DNA of 64,000 nt from JAFAXD01 sp963833605 (GCA_963833605.1 CAWHYZ010000012.1:207057-271056); one strand, 5' to 3'. Counted from the stretch's first letter, positions 18,298 through 26,992 are shown. Translations and numbers: made by a program. The notes: a model not told the origin generated them from the sequence alone.

Positions 18298-19542
18298 GTG
18301 TGCCGCGCATGCGGAAGGTCTGGAGGTCGATCGGAGGTAAGGCTGCTTTATGCCGCGCGCGCGGCGCGCGGCTTTGGCGATGGATTCGCAGTGATCATCC
18401 TGCCGGCATATCTCGCGGAGATCGGCTTTGGTCCGGCGCAAATCGGGATCATCGCAGCGGTCGCTCTACTGGGATCAGCCGCCCTCACGCTCGCTGTAGG
18501 CTTGCTTGCAGCCTCGCGCGATCTGCGCAGCCTTCTTCTGATTGGCGCGCTGATCATGGCGGCGACCGGCCTGCTGTTGCCCAACATGGCGCACATCGTG
18601 CCGCTGCTGGTGGTGATGTTCGTCGGCACCGTGAACCCCTCGACAGGCGACATCGGCATGCTGGTGCCGCTCGAGCAGACCATGCTGGCGCGCGACGTGG
18701 CCGATCACGATCGCACGCGCACGTTCGCTCATTACAGCCTGATCGGTGCGTTGGCCACGGCCGCGGGCGCGCTCGCGGCTGCAGCCCCCGACATGCTGGT
18801 TGCAGCCGGCATCGATCGGCCCCTCGGGCTCAAGCTGATGTTCTATCTCTATGGCGTGCTCGGCCTAGCCTGCATCGCGTTCTACCGCTATTTGCCGCAT
18901 GCCAAGACGCGCCAATCGGCAACACCGCCGGCGCCGCTCGGGCCCTCGCGCAGGATCGTCTACAAACTTGCGGCGCTGTTCAGCCTGGATTCGTTCGCGG
19001 GCGGTTTCGCGGTTCCATCGCTCATCGCGCTGTGGCTGTTCGAGCGCTTCGATTTGTCGCTTGCGACAACGGCGCTGTTCTTTTTCTGGTCGAATGTGCT
19101 CACCGCCTTCTCGTATCCGGTGGCGGCCAGGCTTGCGCGCCGGTTTGGTCTCATCAATACGATGGTGTTCACGCACATCCCGTCCAGCGTCTGCCTGATC
19201 ATCGCGGCGTTGTCGCCAAATCTTGCAATCGTTCTGGGCCTGCTGCTGGTGCGCTCTGCGCTCTCGCAGATGGATGTTCCGACTCGCACCTCCTACGTGA
19301 TGGCGGTCGTCACGCCGGCCGAGCGGCCGGCCGCGGCGAGCGTGACCGCGGTGCCACGCGGCCTCGCCTCGTCGATGAGCCCAATGCTTGCGGGAGCGCT
19401 GCTGGGAACGGCCTTTGCTGGGCTTCCGCTCATCATGTGCGGTGTGCTCAAGATCGTCTACGATCTGTCCTTGCTCGCCATGTTCCGTCATACTAAGCCG
19501 CCGGAGGAGCGCCGAGTTGGCGGGGCGTTTACGACTTCATGA
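18298..19542 (+). CDS. Major facilitator superfamily transporter
   Basis: A 414-residue protein with about twelve hydrophobic segments. The first is preceded by a short charged start (GTG 18298); the second half begins ALFSLDSFAGGFAVPSLIALW. The loop region RRFGLINTMVFTHIPSS and the late GLASSMSPMLAGALLG resemble the MFS transporters often found near metal or arsenical genes, but I cannot give a substrate. It starts 10 bp after the secreted LamG-like gene, so it is likely the last gene of that operon. It converges with chrA, with 7 bp between the stops. Confidence 0.88.
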   Translation: MCRACGRSGGRSEVRLLYAARAARGFGDGFAVIILPAYLAEIGFGPAQIGIIAAVALLGSAALTLAVGLLAASRDLRSLLLIGALIMAATGLLLPNMAHIVPLLVVMFVGTVNPSTGDIGMLVPLEQTMLARDVADHDRTRTFAHYSLIGALATAAGALAAAAPDMLVAAGIDRPLGLKLMFYLYGVLGLACIAFYRYLPHAKTRQSATPPAPLGPSRRIVYKLAALFSLDSFAGGFAVPSLIALWLFERFDLSLATTALFFFWSNVLTAFSYPVAARLARRFGLINTMVFTHIPSSVCLIIAALSPNLAIVLGLLLVRSALSQMDVPTRTSYVMAVVTPAERPAAASVTAVPRGLASSMSPMLAGALLGTAFAGLPLIMCGVLKIVYDLSLLAMFRHTKPPEERRVGGAFTTS

Positions 19543-19549
19543 CGACGCG

Positions 19550-20731
19550 TCATTTCAACATCACCCACCCGGGTTGCAGCAGCGGAAAGGCGATAAGCCC
19601 GATCAACGCCGTCGCGGCGATCAGCAGCGGGTTGCTCACTTTCCATCGGAACAGCACCGCCAGCGACGCGATGCCAACCAGTGCGGTGAGCCAATCGCCG
19701 ATGGCGATGCGGCCGAGCAGGATGCAGGCGCCCACGATCGTGCCGATCGCCGCTCCGTAGGCGCCTTTCACGAAGCCCTGGACGTTGGGGTTGCCGCGGT
19801 TCCTCGCAAGCAACGGCGCAGCCACCAGCACAAGAATGAATGACGGCAGGAAAATGCCGATGGTGGAGACGAGCGAGCCCCAGAAGCCGGCGACCAAGTA
19901 GCCGACAAACGTCGCGGTGATGACGACCGGTCCGGGGCTGATCATTCCGATCGCAACGGCGATCAGAAATTGGCGTTGGTCGAGCCAGTTGTACTGCTCC
20001 ACCAGCCCCTGCTCGAGAAACGGCACGATCACCAATCCGCTGCCGAATGTGAGCGAGCCGGCTTTGAGGAAAAACAGAAAAAGCTTGAGCAGCGTCGCGC
20101 CCGAAGATGCCGGGGCGACCTGTGCCAATGCCGGGACGGTCGCGATCTGCAAGGCGGCGGAAGGTGGCCGGCGGAACAGGTTGCCGTAGTACGCAATGCC
20201 GACGATACCGGCGCCAATGAACAGCAGCGCAATTTCGGCCTGCAACACGACGGTCACTATCAAACAAACGCCGGCAATGGCCCATTGCAGCCAATCCTCC
20301 ATGCCGAGCTTGGCGAGCCGGTAGCAGGAATGGAGAATGAGAGCGATCACCGCCGGGCTCACCCCATAAAAGATCGCTGTCACCGGCTTGAGGTCGCCCA
20401 AACGGACGTAGAGCGCGCCCAGCATGGCGACGATGACGAAATTCGGGAAAATGAACGCCCAGCCGCCGACGCAAGCCCCCCAAAAACCGGCGCGCAGATA
20501 AGCGATATAGATCCCGACCTGGATCGCGAGCGGGCCCGGAAGCGATTGGCAGATCGCAATCGCTTCGCGCATCTCTTCCTTGGTCAGCCACGCTCGCTCG
20601 CTTACGAGCTCGCGCTCCATCTGCCCGACCAGCGCGACCGGCCCGCCAAAGCCGATGAGGCCCAAGCGCAGGAAATAGAATAAAAGCTCTCGTATGCGGG
20701 TGCGCGCGCTGGATGATGTTGTCTGTGTCAT
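19550..20731 (-). CDS. chrA: Chromate transporter ChrA (two-domain)
   Basis: ChrA exports chromate. The 393-residue protein has two CHR domains in tandem, each opening with a Gly-rich signature: FLRLGLIGFGGPVALVG in the first half and FLKAGSLTFGSGLVIVPFL in the second. The segments SLPGPLAIQ and ISPGPVVITATFVGY are the matching second motifs of the two repeats. I chose ATG 20731 (MTQTTSSSARTR) because upstream residues are not conserved. A short open frame at 20737-20847 and a folded leader element at 20845-20916 precede it on the same strand. No chrB regulator is seen nearby. Confidence 0.94.
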   Translation of the reverse strand: MTQTTSSSARTRIRELLFYFLRLGLIGFGGPVALVGQMERELVSERAWLTKEEMREAIAICQSLPGPLAIQVGIYIAYLRAGFWGACVGGWAFIFPNFVIVAMLGALYVRLGDLKPVTAIFYGVSPAVIALILHSCYRLAKLGMEDWLQWAIAGVCLIVTVVLQAEIALLFIGAGIVGIAYYGNLFRRPPSAALQIATVPALAQVAPASSGATLLKLFLFFLKAGSLTFGSGLVIVPFLEQGLVEQYNWLDQRQFLIAVAIGMISPGPVVITATFVGYLVAGFWGSLVSTIGIFLPSFILVLVAAPLLARNRGNPNVQGFVKGAYGAAIGTIVGACILLGRIAIGDWLTALVGIASLAVLFRWKVSNPLLIAATALIGLIAFPLLQPGWVMLK

Positions 20732-20736
20732 AACGT

Positions 20737-20847
20737 CTATCCGGTCTGGCCAGGCCGAGGTAGGCCAGCAGGATCTATGCGGACGCCGGCGAGGAGGTCG
20801 CCGACAGATAGACAAGCCGAGCGCGTTGGTGAGGGATATACGTCCAT
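20737..20847 (-). CDS. Possible leader peptide ahead of chrA
   Basis: A 36-codon frame, MDVYPSPTRSACLSVGD..., starting at ATG 20847 with GGAG 7 bases upstream and ending at TAG 20737-20739, only 5 bp before the chrA start. The ATG and its ribosome binding site lie in the 3' arm of the leader hairpin (copy B). The sequence matches no family I know. It could be translated and coupled to chrA, or it could be a fossil of a gene that once followed the element. Confidence 0.3.
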   Translation of the reverse strand: MDVYPSPTRSACLSVGDLLAGVRIDPAGLPRPGQTG

Positions 20848-20916
20848 GCGCACACTCCACGAACAACGAGTGTTGCGCAGAGCTTGGACGGTAAGGCCGT
20901 CTACTGGGGAGCCTGC
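20845..20916 (-). promoter_or_regulatory. Structured leader element, copy B, ahead of chrA
   Basis: On the minus strand this 72-base element matches copy A (15406-15477). Read 20916 to 20845 it has GACGG-CCTTA-CCGTC as hairpin 1 and TGCGCA-A-CACTC pairing with GAGTG-TGCGCA as hairpin 2. Relative to copy A the stem changes are compensated (CTCG/CGAG in A, CACTC/GAGTG in B). The 3' arm ends with GGAG, seven bases, then ATG. The chrA start is 114 bases downstream of the element. The rest of the 312-bp gap between chrA and moaB shows nothing else. Confidence 0.6.
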
Positions 20917-21043
20917 GGTTTTCCCCGCCGCTGAAGCTAGTTCACACTGCCTGACGGCGCAAGCGGTGCCGGATTTCGCCCGTTTGCCTAGCCTTGCGCA
21001 ATATTTCGTCATAACGTTTGTGGGTTTCTCGCAAAGGACATCA

Positions 21044-21607
21044 ATGCCCGGCATCGACCAGACGCGCCAGTTCGTCCCGCTCAGGATCGCGGTGCTGACG
21101 GTGTCCGACACTCGCTCGCTGGCAGAGGATAAATCAGGCGCAGCGCTGGTCGAGCGCATCGAGGCGGCGGGACACGGCATCGCGGCGCGCGCGATCGTGA
21201 CCGACGACACCGACAAGATCAGCGCCCAGGTGAAAGCCTGGATCGCCGATCCGTCGATCGACGTTGTGATCAGCACGGGCGGCACCGGTTTCACCGGCCG
21301 CGATGTGACCCCGGAGGCGCTCGAACCTTTGTTCGAGAAGCGCATGGATGGTTTTGCGACGCTGTTCCTGATGGTGAGCCATGCCAAGATCGGCACTTCG
21401 GCCATCCAGACGCGGGCAACCGCGGGCGTCGCCGGCGCGACCTATATCTTCTGCCTGCCGGGTTCACCCGGCGCCTGTCGCGATGCCTGGGACGGGATCC
21501 TCGTGCACCAGCTCGACTACCGCTACCGGCCGTGCAACTTCGTGGAAATCATGCCCCGGCTCGACGAGCACTTACGGAGGCCCAAGGCGCAGGGCGCAAC
21601 CGTGTAG
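21044..21607 (+). CDS. moaB: Molybdenum cofactor biosynthesis protein MoaB/MogA family
   Basis: A molybdopterin-binding protein of 187 residues that acts in adenylylation of molybdopterin during Moco synthesis (MoaB and MogA are hard to separate by eye; the rhizobial context and length fit MoaB). Key segments are IAVLTVSDTRSLAEDKSG, the catalytic/binding loop STGGTGFTGRDVT, MVSHAKIGTSAIQTRATAG and the loop FCLPGSPGACRDAWDGIL. Start ATG 21044. The raw frame upstream is untrustworthy. Cofactor made here would feed enzymes such as the molybdenum hydroxylase at 61-64 kb, though they are not linked. A short CCGGAT...ATCCGG hairpin follows the stop at 21610-21633. Confidence 0.92.
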   Translation: MPGIDQTRQFVPLRIAVLTVSDTRSLAEDKSGAALVERIEAAGHGIAARAIVTDDTDKISAQVKAWIADPSIDVVISTGGTGFTGRDVTPEALEPLFEKRMDGFATLFLMVSHAKIGTSAIQTRATAGVAGATYIFCLPGSPGACRDAWDGILVHQLDYRYRPCNFVEIMPRLDEHLRRPKAQGATV

Positions 21608-21687
21608 CCGGATGACGCGAAGCGAAATCCGGAAACGACAGCTCCCGCCCCAACTGACGCTCCACACGGGCTACGACCTGCGGAGCA

Positions 21688-22611
21688 CTACAGCTCCAGA
21701 TCCCAGTTTTCGCCCACGAGCTCCGGCCCAAAATCGGCGTGCGTGAAGGTGCCCACGAGCCTAAATCCCGCGTGCTCGTAAATGGCGCGCGCCGCGATCA
21801 GGATGCTGTGAGTCCATAAGGTGATCTTGTGGTAACCGGCCTGCCGCGCCAACCGGATGCATTCGTCGACCAGGCGGGCGCCGACACCGAGCCCGCGTAC
21901 CTCCGGCTCGACCAGCAGCAGGCGCAACCGCGCGACCGTGTCGCTGTCGGCGACGAGCAGTACGCAACCGACATTGCGTCCGGCGCGCTCGGCGATCCAG
22001 CAGCGCTCACGGCGCGTATCGTGTTTGCGGAAGAATGCGGCGACGATCTCGGCGGTGAGGGCTTCGATCTGGTCGTTCCAACCGTACTCCCGGCTGTAGA
22101 CAATGCCGTGACTGCTGACGATCCAGCCCATGTCGCCCGGCTGTGGCGCACGCAGGATGAAGGGAATCCGCGGCTCAGGCCCGAGCACGTTTTCGATCGT
22201 GTGCATGGCTTCGCACAGGCGCGTCTGCGCGCCGTCCGTGCGATCGCGCAGCAGTGCGGCGACGTCGTCGTTGGTCTGTGCCTCGATCGGCGCAAAGCTG
22301 TCGCATCCCCGCGGCGTCGCTGAGAGGAGACTCTGGCGGCCGTCGCGGTCTGATGTTTGTCGCACGATATAGCCGCGCACCTCAAAGCCGCGCAGGATGC
22401 GGCTCAGATAGCCCGGGTCGAGGCCAAGGTCCTTGGCAATCTCGGCAGCGGTCGACTTGTCGCGATGGATGATCTCGTAGAGTACGCGCGCCTGGGTGAG
22501 CGAAAACTGGCTCTTGTAGACGCCTTCCTGCAGCAGCCCGATGCGCTGGGTGTAGAAGCGATTGAAGCGCCTGATTGCGGCAACGCGTTCGACTAGCCTG
22601 GGATCAGACAT
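21688..22611 (-). CDS. MarR-type regulator fused to a GNAT acetyltransferase
   Basis: A 307-residue two-domain protein. Residues 1-140 are a MarR winged helix, with FSLTQARVLYEI, TAAEIAKDLGLDPGYLSRILRGFE and RDGRQSLLSATPRG. Residues about 160-307 are a GNAT domain with the acetyl-CoA loop VEPEVRGLGVGARLVDECI and the C-terminal HAGFRLV. Such fusions occur in many proteobacteria and plants' symbionts; a ligand or substrate is not known. I chose ATG 22611 (MSDPRLVERVAAIRRFNRFY) where the family similarity begins. Palindromic sequences at 22669-22702 are in the upstream region and suit autoregulation. Confidence 0.92.
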   Translation of the reverse strand: MSDPRLVERVAAIRRFNRFYTQRIGLLQEGVYKSQFSLTQARVLYEIIHRDKSTAAEIAKDLGLDPGYLSRILRGFEVRGYIVRQTSDRDGRQSLLSATPRGCDSFAPIEAQTNDDVAALLRDRTDGAQTRLCEAMHTIENVLGPEPRIPFILRAPQPGDMGWIVSSHGIVYSREYGWNDQIEALTAEIVAAFFRKHDTRRERCWIAERAGRNVGCVLLVADSDTVARLRLLLVEPEVRGLGVGARLVDECIRLARQAGYHKITLWTHSILIAARAIYEHAGFRLVGTFTHADFGPELVGENWDLEL

Positions 22612-22668
22612 GGGCCAACCGTCGGACGTATTAGACGCGAGCAACGGCATTCATTCGAGCGCATTTAT

Positions 22669-22702
22669 TTGACAAAGTCAATTAATTGTTTGACTTGATC
22701 AA
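22669..22702. promoter_or_regulatory. Candidate MarR operator (two 13-bp palindromes)
   Basis: Upstream of the MarR-GNAT gene lie TTGACAAAGTCAA (22669-22681, perfect 5-bp half sites around AAA), CAATTAATTG (22679-22688) and TTGACTTGATCAA (22690-22702). They are AT-rich against a GC-rich background and overlap the glycosyltransferase gene's 3' end. MarR proteins commonly bind such palindromes in their own promoter. Confidence 0.5.
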
Positions 22703-23286
22703 TGATTACCCGTGGCCGATGCACCGCTGCGAAGAAGTGCGATCCTTCGCCGGCCAAGGCGCGCGATAAGATCGATTTCCGGATCGGTCACGTCGCGATG
22801 GCGCCCAATTCGATCGTATAGGATTTTTGGAATGATAAGGCCTTGTTCCGGGGCAGGTTTTCCGCCCAGCGCCAGCCGCAGCAATGACACCGCCTCGATC
22901 AGAAGAGGCCGACCGGACCCATGCGCGGAGCCGCGTCTGAACATCGCGGCCGGGGCGTCGATCGTGCCGCGCAATTCGGCCCGTTGAACGAACCCTGCAA
23001 CTTCATCGACCCAACTCGCGTCGAGGACAATCCCAGGCCGCAGAAACATGACCCAAGAGGCGCGGGCCTTGGCGGTCGCTTGTCGCAGCCGGGCCGCCAA
23101 TGGAGATTGGGACGCCATGATCTCGCAGCCGGCGATGTCGGCCACTTCGAGGGTTGCGTCCTTCGAACCTCCGTCCGCAATAATCACATCGCGCACCGTT
23201 CCGGCGGCGGCCCCCGGAACAAGCGTTGCGAGTGTTGGGACCAGAGCACGCTCGCAATCGAGCGTCGCGATGATGACGCTGAGCAT
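22699..23286 (-). CDS. Family 2 glycosyltransferase
   Basis: A 195-residue protein with the start of a GT-A fold: MLSVIIATLDCERALVPTLATL, then VIIADGGSKDAT with the nucleotide-binding acidic residues, and ASWVMFLRPGIVLDASWVDE. It is shorter than typical GT2 enzymes and the usual DxD is reduced to DGGSKD, so activity is not certain. ATG 23286 is preceded by AGAGGG; longer starts upstream (MIDQRDAE) lie in the -35 to -60 region and are less likely. It is upstream of and co-directional with the MarR-GNAT gene. Confidence 0.75.
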   Translation of the reverse strand: MLSVIIATLDCERALVPTLATLVPGAAAGTVRDVIIADGGSKDATLEVADIAGCEIMASQSPLAARLRQATAKARASWVMFLRPGIVLDASWVDEVAGFVQRAELRGTIDAPAAMFRRGSAHGSGRPLLIEAVSLLRLALGGKPAPEQGLIIPKILYDRIGRHRDVTDPEIDLIARLGRRRIALLRSGASATGNH

Positions 23287-23417
23287 TTCGGCATCCCTCT
23301 GATCGATCATGCTGCGGTGCACAGTCCGGCTGCAAGCCAAATCGCCCCGATCGAAACACCAATTTGCCGTCGCGATTGTTCTTGTTTTGTTCGCAAAGGC
23401 TGGTTAAGTTCTCTGGC

Positions 23418-24563
23418 ATGCGCTCATCGTCCGCGGTCCGACGCCCGCCGGAACCGCCTGCGGTTCCCGCCGGGGAAAACGTCGGGACCCATATCGCAAG
23501 CGAACGTCGCCATGGTAGGGGCGCGCAGTCGAACGCGTCTGGACGTTATGAGGCGGAGGGACGAGTCGCTTTCGACGACGGCTGGCAAACCCTGGAAGAG
23601 CTCCCGGTCTTCGAAACCAGTGTCGGCATCGATGCGGCCCGCAAGGTCATCACCCGCAACAACTCGCCGGATATCTCGTTTGACCGTTCGATCAATCCCT
23701 ATCGCGGTTGCGAGCACGGCTGCATCTACTGCTTCGCGCGCCCGACCCACGCCTATCTTGGCCTGTCGCCGGGCCTGGACTTCGAATCAAAGCTTTTCAT
23801 GAAGCCGGATGCGCCCGAGTTGCTCGAGCGCGAGCTCTCGGCGGCGCGCTACACGCCTCGCACTATCGCGATCGGCACCAACACCGATCCGTATCAGCCG
23901 ATCGAGCGGCGCCACCTCATCATGCGGCGCATCCTTGAGGTGCTCGAGCGCGCCGGGCATCCGGTCGGCATCGTGACCAAATCGAACCTGGTGGTGCGAG
24001 ATCTCGATATTCTGACGCGCATGGCGCAACGCAATCTGGTCAAGGTTGCGGTCTCGGTGACCACACTCGATCCCAACCTCGCCCGCGTGATGGAGCCGCG
24101 CGCACCGACACCCACGCGCCGGCTCGATGCGCTACGCCAGTTGTCAGCGGCCGGCATCCCGGCGTCGGTGATGGTTGCTCCGGTCGTTCCGGCGATCAAC
24201 GATGCGGAGATCGAGCGCATACTCGATGCGGCCGCGGCGGCGGGCGTTACGGGGGCAGGCTACGTGCTGTTGCGCCTGCCGCTGGAAGTACGGGACTTGT
24301 TCAAGGAATGGCTGATGGCGAATTTCCCCGATCGCTATCGCCACGTGTTTGCGCTGATCCGCCAGATGCGCGGCGGCAAGGACTACGACTCCCAGTGGGG
24401 CAAGCGCATGACCGGCTCCGGGCCTTATGCCTGGATGATCGGTCGTCGGTTCGAGCAGGCGTGCGCGCGGCTCCAACTGAACGTCAAGAAAGCGAAGCTC
24501 ACGACCGAGCATTTCCAGCCTCCCCACCGGCGTGGGGAAGCCGATCAACTAAGCTTATTTTAA
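23418..24563 (+). CDS. Radical SAM protein, PA0069 family
   Basis: A radical SAM enzyme of about 381 residues with the cluster motif CEHGCIYC (C98, C102, C105; C-x3-C-x2-C). The PA0069/SplB-like family features are RGCEHGCIYCFARPTHAYLG, AIGTNTDPYQPIERR, VGIVTKSNLVVRDLDIL and VPAINDAEIERIL. The reaction is not known for this family. The first 50 residues are polar and probably disordered. The start at ATG 23418 was preferred to a GTG at 23364. The stop is followed by a 169-bp gap with repeat-like GC-rich hairpins, then rnhB. Confidence 0.9.
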   Translation: MRSSSAVRRPPEPPAVPAGENVGTHIASERRHGRGAQSNASGRYEAEGRVAFDDGWQTLEELPVFETSVGIDAARKVITRNNSPDISFDRSINPYRGCEHGCIYCFARPTHAYLGLSPGLDFESKLFMKPDAPELLERELSAARYTPRTIAIGTNTDPYQPIERRHLIMRRILEVLERAGHPVGIVTKSNLVVRDLDILTRMAQRNLVKVAVSVTTLDPNLARVMEPRAPTPTRRLDALRQLSAAGIPASVMVAPVVPAINDAEIERILDAAAAAGVTGAGYVLLRLPLEVRDLFKEWLMANFPDRYRHVFALIRQMRGGKDYDSQWGKRMTGSGPYAWMIGRRFEQACARLQLNVKKAKLTTEHFQPPHRRGEADQLSLF

Positions 24564-24572
24564 TGAAGCTTG

Positions 24573-24700
24573 AAGGCTCCCCTATCCCTCTCCGGAACGG
24601 GGAGGATGGCCGCGAAAGCGGCCGAGGTTCCGAAGCGTCGCGAGCGAACAAGGGATAACTGGGAAGCTCGCGCGCTTCCGGGGAGGGATAAGACCGCTTG
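24573..24700. repeat. Imperfect inverted repeat upstream of rnhB
   Basis: The gap between the radical SAM gene and rnhB contains TATCCCTCTCCGGAA near 24584 and TTCCGGGGAGGGATA near 24677, which are imperfect inverted copies, with CCGCGAAAGCGG as a short hairpin between them. It resembles the GC-rich palindromic repeats common between rhizobial genes. No gene is seen here. Confidence 0.5.
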
Positions 24701-24732
24701 CGCAATCGCGGCGCGCTCGCCACGATCGTGCC

Positions 24733-25422
24733 ATGAGTCGTGCCGCTGCTCGCTCCCCGCGTCTGCCGCTTGCCGAACCCGATGTTCGCCCGACATTTCG
24801 GCGCGAACGCGCCGCCATCAAGCGCGGCCAATGGCCGGTTGCCGGATGCGACGAAGCCGGGCGCGGCCCGCTCGCCGGGCCGGTCGTCGCCGCCGCCGTC
24901 ATTCTCGACCCGCAAAAGATCCCGCGCGGGCTCAATGATTCCAAGAAGCTCGCGCCGGCCGAGCGGGAGGTGCTCTACCAGAAAATTACCGCCAGCGCGC
25001 AGTTTGCAATCGCCGTCGCATCTCCGGCGCGGATTGATCGTGACAATATCCTGCGCGCATCGCTGTGGGCGCTTGCACGCGCAGTCGCAGCGCTCCCGGT
25101 GCGGCCAAAGCTGGTGTTCGTCGACGGGCGCGACCGCATCGACGCTGGCTGTGATTGCGAGGCGGTGATCTCCGGCGATGCCCTGGTGTCTTCCATCGCG
25201 GCGGCCTCGATCGTCGCCAAGGTGGTGCGCGACCGGCTGATGACCTGTCTTGGCGCCGCCCACCCGGGATACGGGTTCGAGCGCCACATGGGCTACAGCG
25301 TCCCGGAGCACTTCGCTGCCCTGTCGAAGCTCGGTCCCACCATCCATCATCGTCGTTCGTTTTCCCCGGTCGCCGAAGCACTCGGGCTCACCGCCGAGAC
25401 CGGCACGGACGCGCTGTTGTGA
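24733..25422 (+). CDS. rnhB: Ribonuclease HII
   Basis: Cleaves RNA in RNA-DNA hybrids, including single ribonucleotides in DNA. The motif GCDEAGRGPLAGPV holds the first catalytic pair D40-E41; LVFVDGRDRI and SIAAASIVAKVVRDRLM hold the remaining acidic site and conserved Lys. HPGYGFERHMGY is typical. The product is 229 residues with a normal bacterial length. The ATG at 24733 and the N-terminal extension of about 30 residues are usual for alphaproteobacteria. Confidence 0.96.
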   Translation: MSRAAARSPRLPLAEPDVRPTFRRERAAIKRGQWPVAGCDEAGRGPLAGPVVAAAVILDPQKIPRGLNDSKKLAPAEREVLYQKITASAQFAIAVASPARIDRDNILRASLWALARAVAALPVRPKLVFVDGRDRIDAGCDCEAVISGDALVSSIAAASIVAKVVRDRLMTCLGAAHPGYGFERHMGYSVPEHFAALSKLGPTIHHRRSFSPVAEALGLTAETGTDALL

Positions 25423-25474
25423 CGGCGCGTCGGTGCGATGTGGCTGATCCCGGGCCACGGTGCAATCGAAGCTG

Positions 25475-26992
25475 ATGCTGCAGGTTTCCATCATCTTCGA
25501 ACTGCTGCGTGCGCATACGCGCGCCCTCGTCTGGCTGATCGCGCTCACGCAGGGCGTGCTCTGGTGGATCGTGCCCTCGCTGTTCTATGGCGCCCCGCCC
25601 GGCGACTTGCCGCTGGTGCTGGCGATCGGCCACGAGTTTCAGCTCGGCAGCTATTTGGGCCCGCCGCTGGCATTCTGGCTGGCCAACATCGCCTACGCTG
25701 TGGCCGGGATGCCGGGCGTTTATCTGCTGTCGCAGGCCTGTGTTGTTACGACCTACTGGGCGATCTTCGAACTCGGCCGCGCGACCGTCGGCATCGCTCA
25801 CGCCGGGATCGCCGTGATGTTGATGGTCGGCATCGCGGCCTTCAACCTGCCGACGCCGGAATTCGGACCGCTGATTTTGGCGATGGCGCTCACCGCGTTG
25901 ATCATGCTGCACTTCTGGCGTGCAGCCGCGCAGACGAAACGCCTGTTCTGGTTGGCGGTCGCGATTGAAACCGGGTTACTGCTGCTTACCAGCTATTGGG
26001 GTCTCATTCTGTTCGTCACGCTGGTTCTGTTCATGCTGATCACCGAGCGCGGGCGTGCTCTGCTCGGCACCATCGACCCGTGGCTTGCCGGCATCGGGAT
26101 CGTCGTCCTGACGTTCCCGCACCTGATCTGGCTCGACGGACAAGGCCAGATACTCACACCGCAGCTCTTTGGCTGGGGCGAGGCGCTCTCTGCCTGGCAG
26201 TTCGGCGATCGAATTGGCGTGCCGATCGCCATCGTTCTCGTGCATGGCGGGCTTATAATTCTGGTCGCGCTCGCGGCTGGTTGGGGTCGCACCGCATCCC
26301 AGCGTATGCCGGTATTTGCGCGTACCCAGGTCCATCCATTTGCGAAGCAGTTCATCTACACGTTTGCGATCGCGCCGCTCGCGCTGGCGATGGTTGTTGC
26401 GATCCTTGTCGGCGCGCCGGGCTCGGTCGGATGGCTCGCGCCGTTCGTCGTTCTATCCGCGCTTGCGGTGGTGGTCGCCGCGGGCGACGTGATCAGTCTC
26501 AATCGCCAGCACATGCTGGCCATCATCTGGGGCGCGATGCTGGTGGCGCCGCCTGTCATCACGGTTCTTGTCGTCCTGTTGGTGCCGCCGATCACCGGCA
26601 GGATATTCGCCGTGACCGAGCCGGCTAACGCGATCGGTCGCTATTTCTCGGACGCCTTCCAGCGCCGCACCGGCAGACCGCTGGAAATCGCCGCCGGAGA
26701 GCCGCGGCTCGCAGCGCTGGTGGCGCTCACGTCACGGCCGCGCGCCAGCCTCTATCTCGATGCGACACCGGAACGATCGCCATGGGTCAATGCGCAGGAT
26801 ATGCAGCGCAGGGGCGCGGTCGTGGTGTGGGGCGCGACCGACACCGCCGGCGCGCCGCCACCCGAAATCAAGGCCCGGTTTCCCGATCTCACCCCGGACG
26901 TTCCCCGCGCGTTCGACCGGTTCACCCTCGGCGGCAGGCCGGCGCTGCGGGTAGGATGGGGGATCCAGAGGCCAGTCATCAGTAATCAGTAA
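25475..26992 (+). CDS. GT39-like membrane glycosyltransferase (ArnT/PMT type)
   Basis: A polytopic protein of about 505 residues with roughly ten membrane segments. The first loop carries APPGDLPLVLAIGHEFQLGSYLGPPLAFWLANIAY, which resembles the catalytic loop of ArnT/PMT-family glycosyltransferases that use lipid-linked sugars. The C-terminal 150 residues (from FAVTEPANAIGRYF) form a periplasmic domain. The sugar and acceptor are unknown. I chose ATG 25475; GTG 25460 is an alternative. The stop codon lies within a short AT-rich repeat shared with the terminator-like inverted repeat. It converges with cydB. Confidence 0.8.
   Translation: MLQVSIIFELLRAHTRALVWLIALTQGVLWWIVPSLFYGAPPGDLPLVLAIGHEFQLGSYLGPPLAFWLANIAYAVAGMPGVYLLSQACVVTTYWAIFELGRATVGIAHAGIAVMLMVGIAAFNLPTPEFGPLILAMALTALIMLHFWRAAAQTKRLFWLAVAIETGLLLLTSYWGLILFVTLVLFMLITERGRALLGTIDPWLAGIGIVVLTFPHLIWLDGQGQILTPQLFGWGEALSAWQFGDRIGVPIAIVLVHGGLIILVALAAGWGRTASQRMPVFARTQVHPFAKQFIYTFAIAPLALAMVVAILVGAPGSVGWLAPFVVLSALAVVVAAGDVISLNRQHMLAIIWGAMLVAPPVITVLVVLLVPPITGRIFAVTEPANAIGRYFSDAFQRRTGRPLEIAAGEPRLAALVALTSRPRASLYLDATPERSPWVNAQDMQRRGAVVVWGATDTAGAPPPEIKARFPDLTPDVPRAFDRFTLGGRPALRVGWGIQRPVISNQ

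Noticed and set aside
20737..21405. Long minus frame across the moaB gene and the leader of chrA
   Set aside because: It is antisense to the conserved MoaB motifs; only its last 36 codons, which have their own RBS, were kept as a possible leader peptide.
23364..23417. Upstream GTG start for the radical SAM gene
   Set aside because: The first 18 residues are not family-like; ATG 23418 gives the normal start.
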